This document shows positions 61,960 through 64,000 of a stretch of 64,000 bases of DNA, piece after piece. The stretch's first letter is position 1; each line of letters begins with the position of its first letter. The notes under the pieces are model-generated. The model was not told where the DNA came from, did no database searches, and worked only from the letters and a program-made list of their open reading frames with translations. This DNA is from CAVZCK01 sp963773735 (GTDB lineage: Bacteria > Pseudomonadota > Alphaproteobacteria > Rhizobiales > Rhodomicrobiaceae): the NCBI GenBank assembly GCA_963773735.1, contig CAVZCK010000017.1:186001-250000 (forward strand), written 5' to 3'. Made by a program: the position numbers and the translations under genes.

Positions 61960-64000
61960 TCAAGCTGCGGCCTTCACCTCCGTCGCGACCTCGGCGAGGC
62001 GCCGGACCAGATTGCGCGTGCCCTTGAGCCGCTCGTCGGCATCCGGCCAGTCGGCCTTGAACACCAGCTTGTGGTCCTGCTGCATCTTCACCGAATCCCG
62101 GTTCTCATTGATGAAGGTTACGAGCCCGGCGGGATTGGCAAAGCTGTTGTTGCGGAAACTGACCACGGCGCCCTTCGGCCCGGCCTCGACCTGGGCGATG
62201 CCCGCCTTGCGGCAATAGAGCTTGATCTGCACCACGGCCAGGAGATGCCGGACCTCCTCGGGCAGCGCACCGAAGCGGTCGACAAGCTCGGCGGCGAAAA
62301 CTTCGATATCCTCGCGCTCGGTCAGATTCGACAGGCGGCGATAAAGCCCGAGCCGCGCCTGCAGATCGGCGACATAATTCTCCGGGATCAGCACGGCGCT
62401 GCCGACATTGATCTGCGGCGACCATTGCTCGGAGCGCTCCTCGACGCCGCCTTCGCGCAGCGAGGCGACCGCCTCCTCCAGCATCTGCTGATAGAGCTCG
62501 AAGCCGACCTCGCGGATATGGCCCGACTGCTCTTCGCCGAGCAGATTGCCCGCGCCGCGGATGTCGAGATCGTGACTCGCCAGGCTGAAGCCCGCGCCAA
62601 GACTGTCGAGCGACTGCAGAACCTTGAGGCGCTTCTCGGCCGTCGGGGTGAGCTTCTGGTTCGGCGGAATGGTGAACAGCGCATAGGCGCGGGTCTTGGA
62701 GCGCCCGACCCGGCCGCGAAGCTGATAGAGCTGGCCGAGGCCGAACATGTCGGCGCGGTGGACGATCAGCGTGTTCGCGGTCGGAATGTCAAGACCGGAT
62801 TCGACGATCGTGGTCGAGAGCAGCACGTCGAACCGCCGGTCGTAAAAGGCGGTCATCACATCTTCGAGCTGGCTCGCCGCCATCTGGCCGTGGGCGATGG
62901 TGAATTTCAGCTCCGGGATATGCTCGCGCAGGAAGGCGGCGACCTCGTCGAGGTCGGAGATACGCGGGCAGACGTAAAAACTCTGGCCGCCACGATAGCG
63001 CTCGCGCAGAAGCGCCTCGCGGATGGTCACCGGATCGAAGGGCGTGATGAAGGTGCGCACGGCGAGCCGGTCGACGGGGGGCGTGGCGATCACCGACATT
63101 TCGCGCACGCCGGTCAGCGCCAGTTGCAAGGTGCGCGGGATCGGCGTCGCGGTCAACGTCAGCACATGCACGTCGGATTTGAGCTGCTTCAGCCGCTCCT
63201 TGTGCTGAACGCCGAAATGCTGCTCCTCATCGATGACCAGCAGGCCGAGATCGGCGAATTCGATGCTCTTGGCCAAGAGCGCGTGCGTGCCAATGACGAT
63301 GTCGGTCTGGCCGGATTTGATACGCTGGCGCACCGCCGCCAGCTCCTTCGCCGGGACGAGACGCGAGGCCTGATCGATCTTGACCGGCAGCCCATGGAAG
63401 CGGTCGGTAAAGGTGGCGTAATGCTGGCGCGACAGCAGCGTGGTCGGCACCACCACCGCCACTTGCTTGCCGGACATCACCGCGATGAAGGCCGCGCGCA
63501 AGGCGACCTCGGTCTTGCCGAACCCGACATCGCCACAGATCAGCCGGTCCATCGGCCGGCCGCGCGCCAGATCCTCGACGACGGTCTCGATGCTGCCAAG
63601 CTGGTCGTCGGTCTCTTCATAGGGGAAGCGGGCGACGAATTCGTCATAGGCGCCGTCGGCGAGCGCCAGGACAGGGGCGTCCTTCAGCTCGCGCTCGGCC
63701 GCGACCTTGATCAGGGCGCCTGCGATGTCACGGATGCGCTTTTTGAGGCGCGCCTTGCGCGCCTGCCAGGCGGCGCCGCCGAGACGGTCGAGCGCGACGG
63801 TGGCGTCATCCGAGCCGTAGCGCGTCAACAGCTCGATATTCTCGACCGGCAGAAACAGCTTGTCGCCGCCATGATATTCGATTTCGAGACAGTCATGCGG
63901 CGCGCCGGCCGCCGTGATCGCCTGAAGGCCAAGAAAACGCCCGATGCCGTGGTCCGCATGGACGACGAGATCCCCCGGCGCCAGCGAAGCCGCCTCGGTC
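61960..64000 (-). CDS. mfd: Transcription-repair coupling factor Mfd, N-terminus outside window
   Basis: Removes RNA polymerase stalled at DNA lesions and recruits UvrA. 680 residues are visible, running off the right edge. In order: the RNA polymerase interaction domain ('APGDLVVHADHGIGRFLGLQ'), the helicase with Walker A 'LICGDVGFGKTEVALRAAF', 'LLVIDEEQHFGVQHKERLKQ' (DEEQ box), 'LTATPIPRTLQLALTGVREM', 'TTIVESGLDIPTANTLIVHR' and 'QLRGRVGRSKTRAYALF', then the TRCF C-terminal domain. Frame is intact. Confidence 0.95.
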   Translation of the reverse strand, partial: TEAASLAPGDLVVHADHGIGRFLGLQAITAAGAPHDCLEIEYHGGDKLFLPVENIELLTRYGSDDATVALDRLGGAAWQARKARLKKRIRDIAGALIKVAAERELKDAPVLALADGAYDEFVARFPYEETDDQLGSIETVVEDLARGRPMDRLICGDVGFGKTEVALRAAFIAVMSGKQVAVVVPTTLLSRQHYATFTDRFHGLPVKIDQASRLVPAKELAAVRQRIKSGQTDIVIGTHALLAKSIEFADLGLLVIDEEQHFGVQHKERLKQLKSDVHVLTLTATPIPRTLQLALTGVREMSVIATPPVDRLAVRTFITPFDPVTIREALLRERYRGGQSFYVCPRISDLDEVAAFLREHIPELKFTIAHGQMAASQLEDVMTAFYDRRFDVLLSTTIVESGLDIPTANTLIVHRADMFGLGQLYQLRGRVGRSKTRAYALFTIPPNQKLTPTAEKRLKVLQSLDSLGAGFSLASHDLDIRGAGNLLGEEQSGHIREVGFELYQQMLEEAVASLREGGVEERSEQWSPQINVGSAVLIPENYVADLQARLGLYRRLSNLTEREDIEVFAAELVDRFGALPEEVRHLLAVVQIKLYCRKAGIAQVEAGPKGAVVSFRNNSFANPAGLVTFINENRDSVKMQQDHKLVFKADWPDADERLKGTRNLVRRLAEVATEVKAAA

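Noticed and set aside
1..64000. Programmed frameshifting as the cause of the frame breaks
   Set aside because: No shared slippery motif, stop context or stimulatory structure was found, and several genes need two or three shifts within a short distance; sequence error is simpler.
1..64000. CRISPR array, prophage, insertion sequence or defence island
   Set aside because: No regularly spaced direct repeats, transposase, integrase, phage structural or restriction-type genes were seen on either strand.

Overview
This window (about 62% G+C by eye, AT-rich only in a few intergenic gaps) is a chromosomal segment from an alphaproteobacterium, most likely order Hyphomicrobiales/Rhizobiales. The evidence is the gene content and order: CpdR, an NDUFA12-type complex I subunit, class II NrdJ, a DUF374-WaaA-LpxK lipid A cluster, DUF6867 inside a Liv operon, TauE/SafE next to a TIGR02186 protein, PdeM, and palindromic repeats of the type scattered through rhizobial genomes. 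I cannot name a genus. I see no rRNA operon, prophage, transposase, CRISPR array or recognisable defence island.

Layout. 1-8.3 kb: start of fadE (minus strand), tatA, a branched-chain amino acid ABC transporter (livH-livM-livG-livF-DUF6867, then livK) and a P1-family peptidase. 8.3-14.7 kb: rsmE, ubiA, and a lipopolysaccharide cluster (CysQ/IMPase-like, DUF4170, DUF374 acyltransferase plus waaA in one frame, lpxK) with DUF2093 opposite. 14.7-22.5 kb: xseA, purD, a patatin, tadA, an unrecognised 341-residue protein, an RluB-type pseudouridine synthase, rsmD and a bacterial PH-domain protein. 22.5-32.2 kb: an MMPL/RND exporter, lspA, a lipoprotein, a paired M16 peptidase, pgi and mutL. 32.2-35 kb: an AT-rich gap holding a possible sRNA and a possible 26-residue membrane peptide, then a Crp/Fnr regulator divergent from a class III adenylate cyclase. 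35-47 kb: ettA, an alpha/beta hydrolase, a LOG protein, a lactonase-like MBL enzyme, an EamA exporter, erpA, a Tyr/His/Trp/Arg-rich secreted protein, tRNA-Leu(GAG), lipB, a PEP mutase-family enzyme, a methyltransferase, a thiolase and an NDUFA12-type subunit. 47-64 kb: nrdJ, an unknown gene, cpdR, yjbQ, a large coiled-coil/Sel1/peptidoglycan-binding protein, tauE-TIGR02186, pdeM, DUF6460, pyrD-DUF952 and most of mfd.

The strongest property of the window is pervasive frame disruption. I count about 28 places in 18 conserved genes where the conserved protein continues in another frame. About 23 have the sense of a one-base insertion. Five have the sense of a one-base loss (or two-base gain), one of them in a 13-T run. 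Many affected genes are essential or near-essential, and the repaired lengths fit their families, so I read this as insertion-biased sequence error rather than decay. Such genes are annotated as single CDSs spanning both frames, with the shift points stated.

No clearly new multi-gene system stands out. The most interesting leads are the candidate sRNA with a CCUCCC motif, the small membrane ORF beside it, a PdeM lacking its GNHD motif, the DUF374-WaaA single reading frame, the 341-residue unknown and the Tyr/His-rich exported protein.
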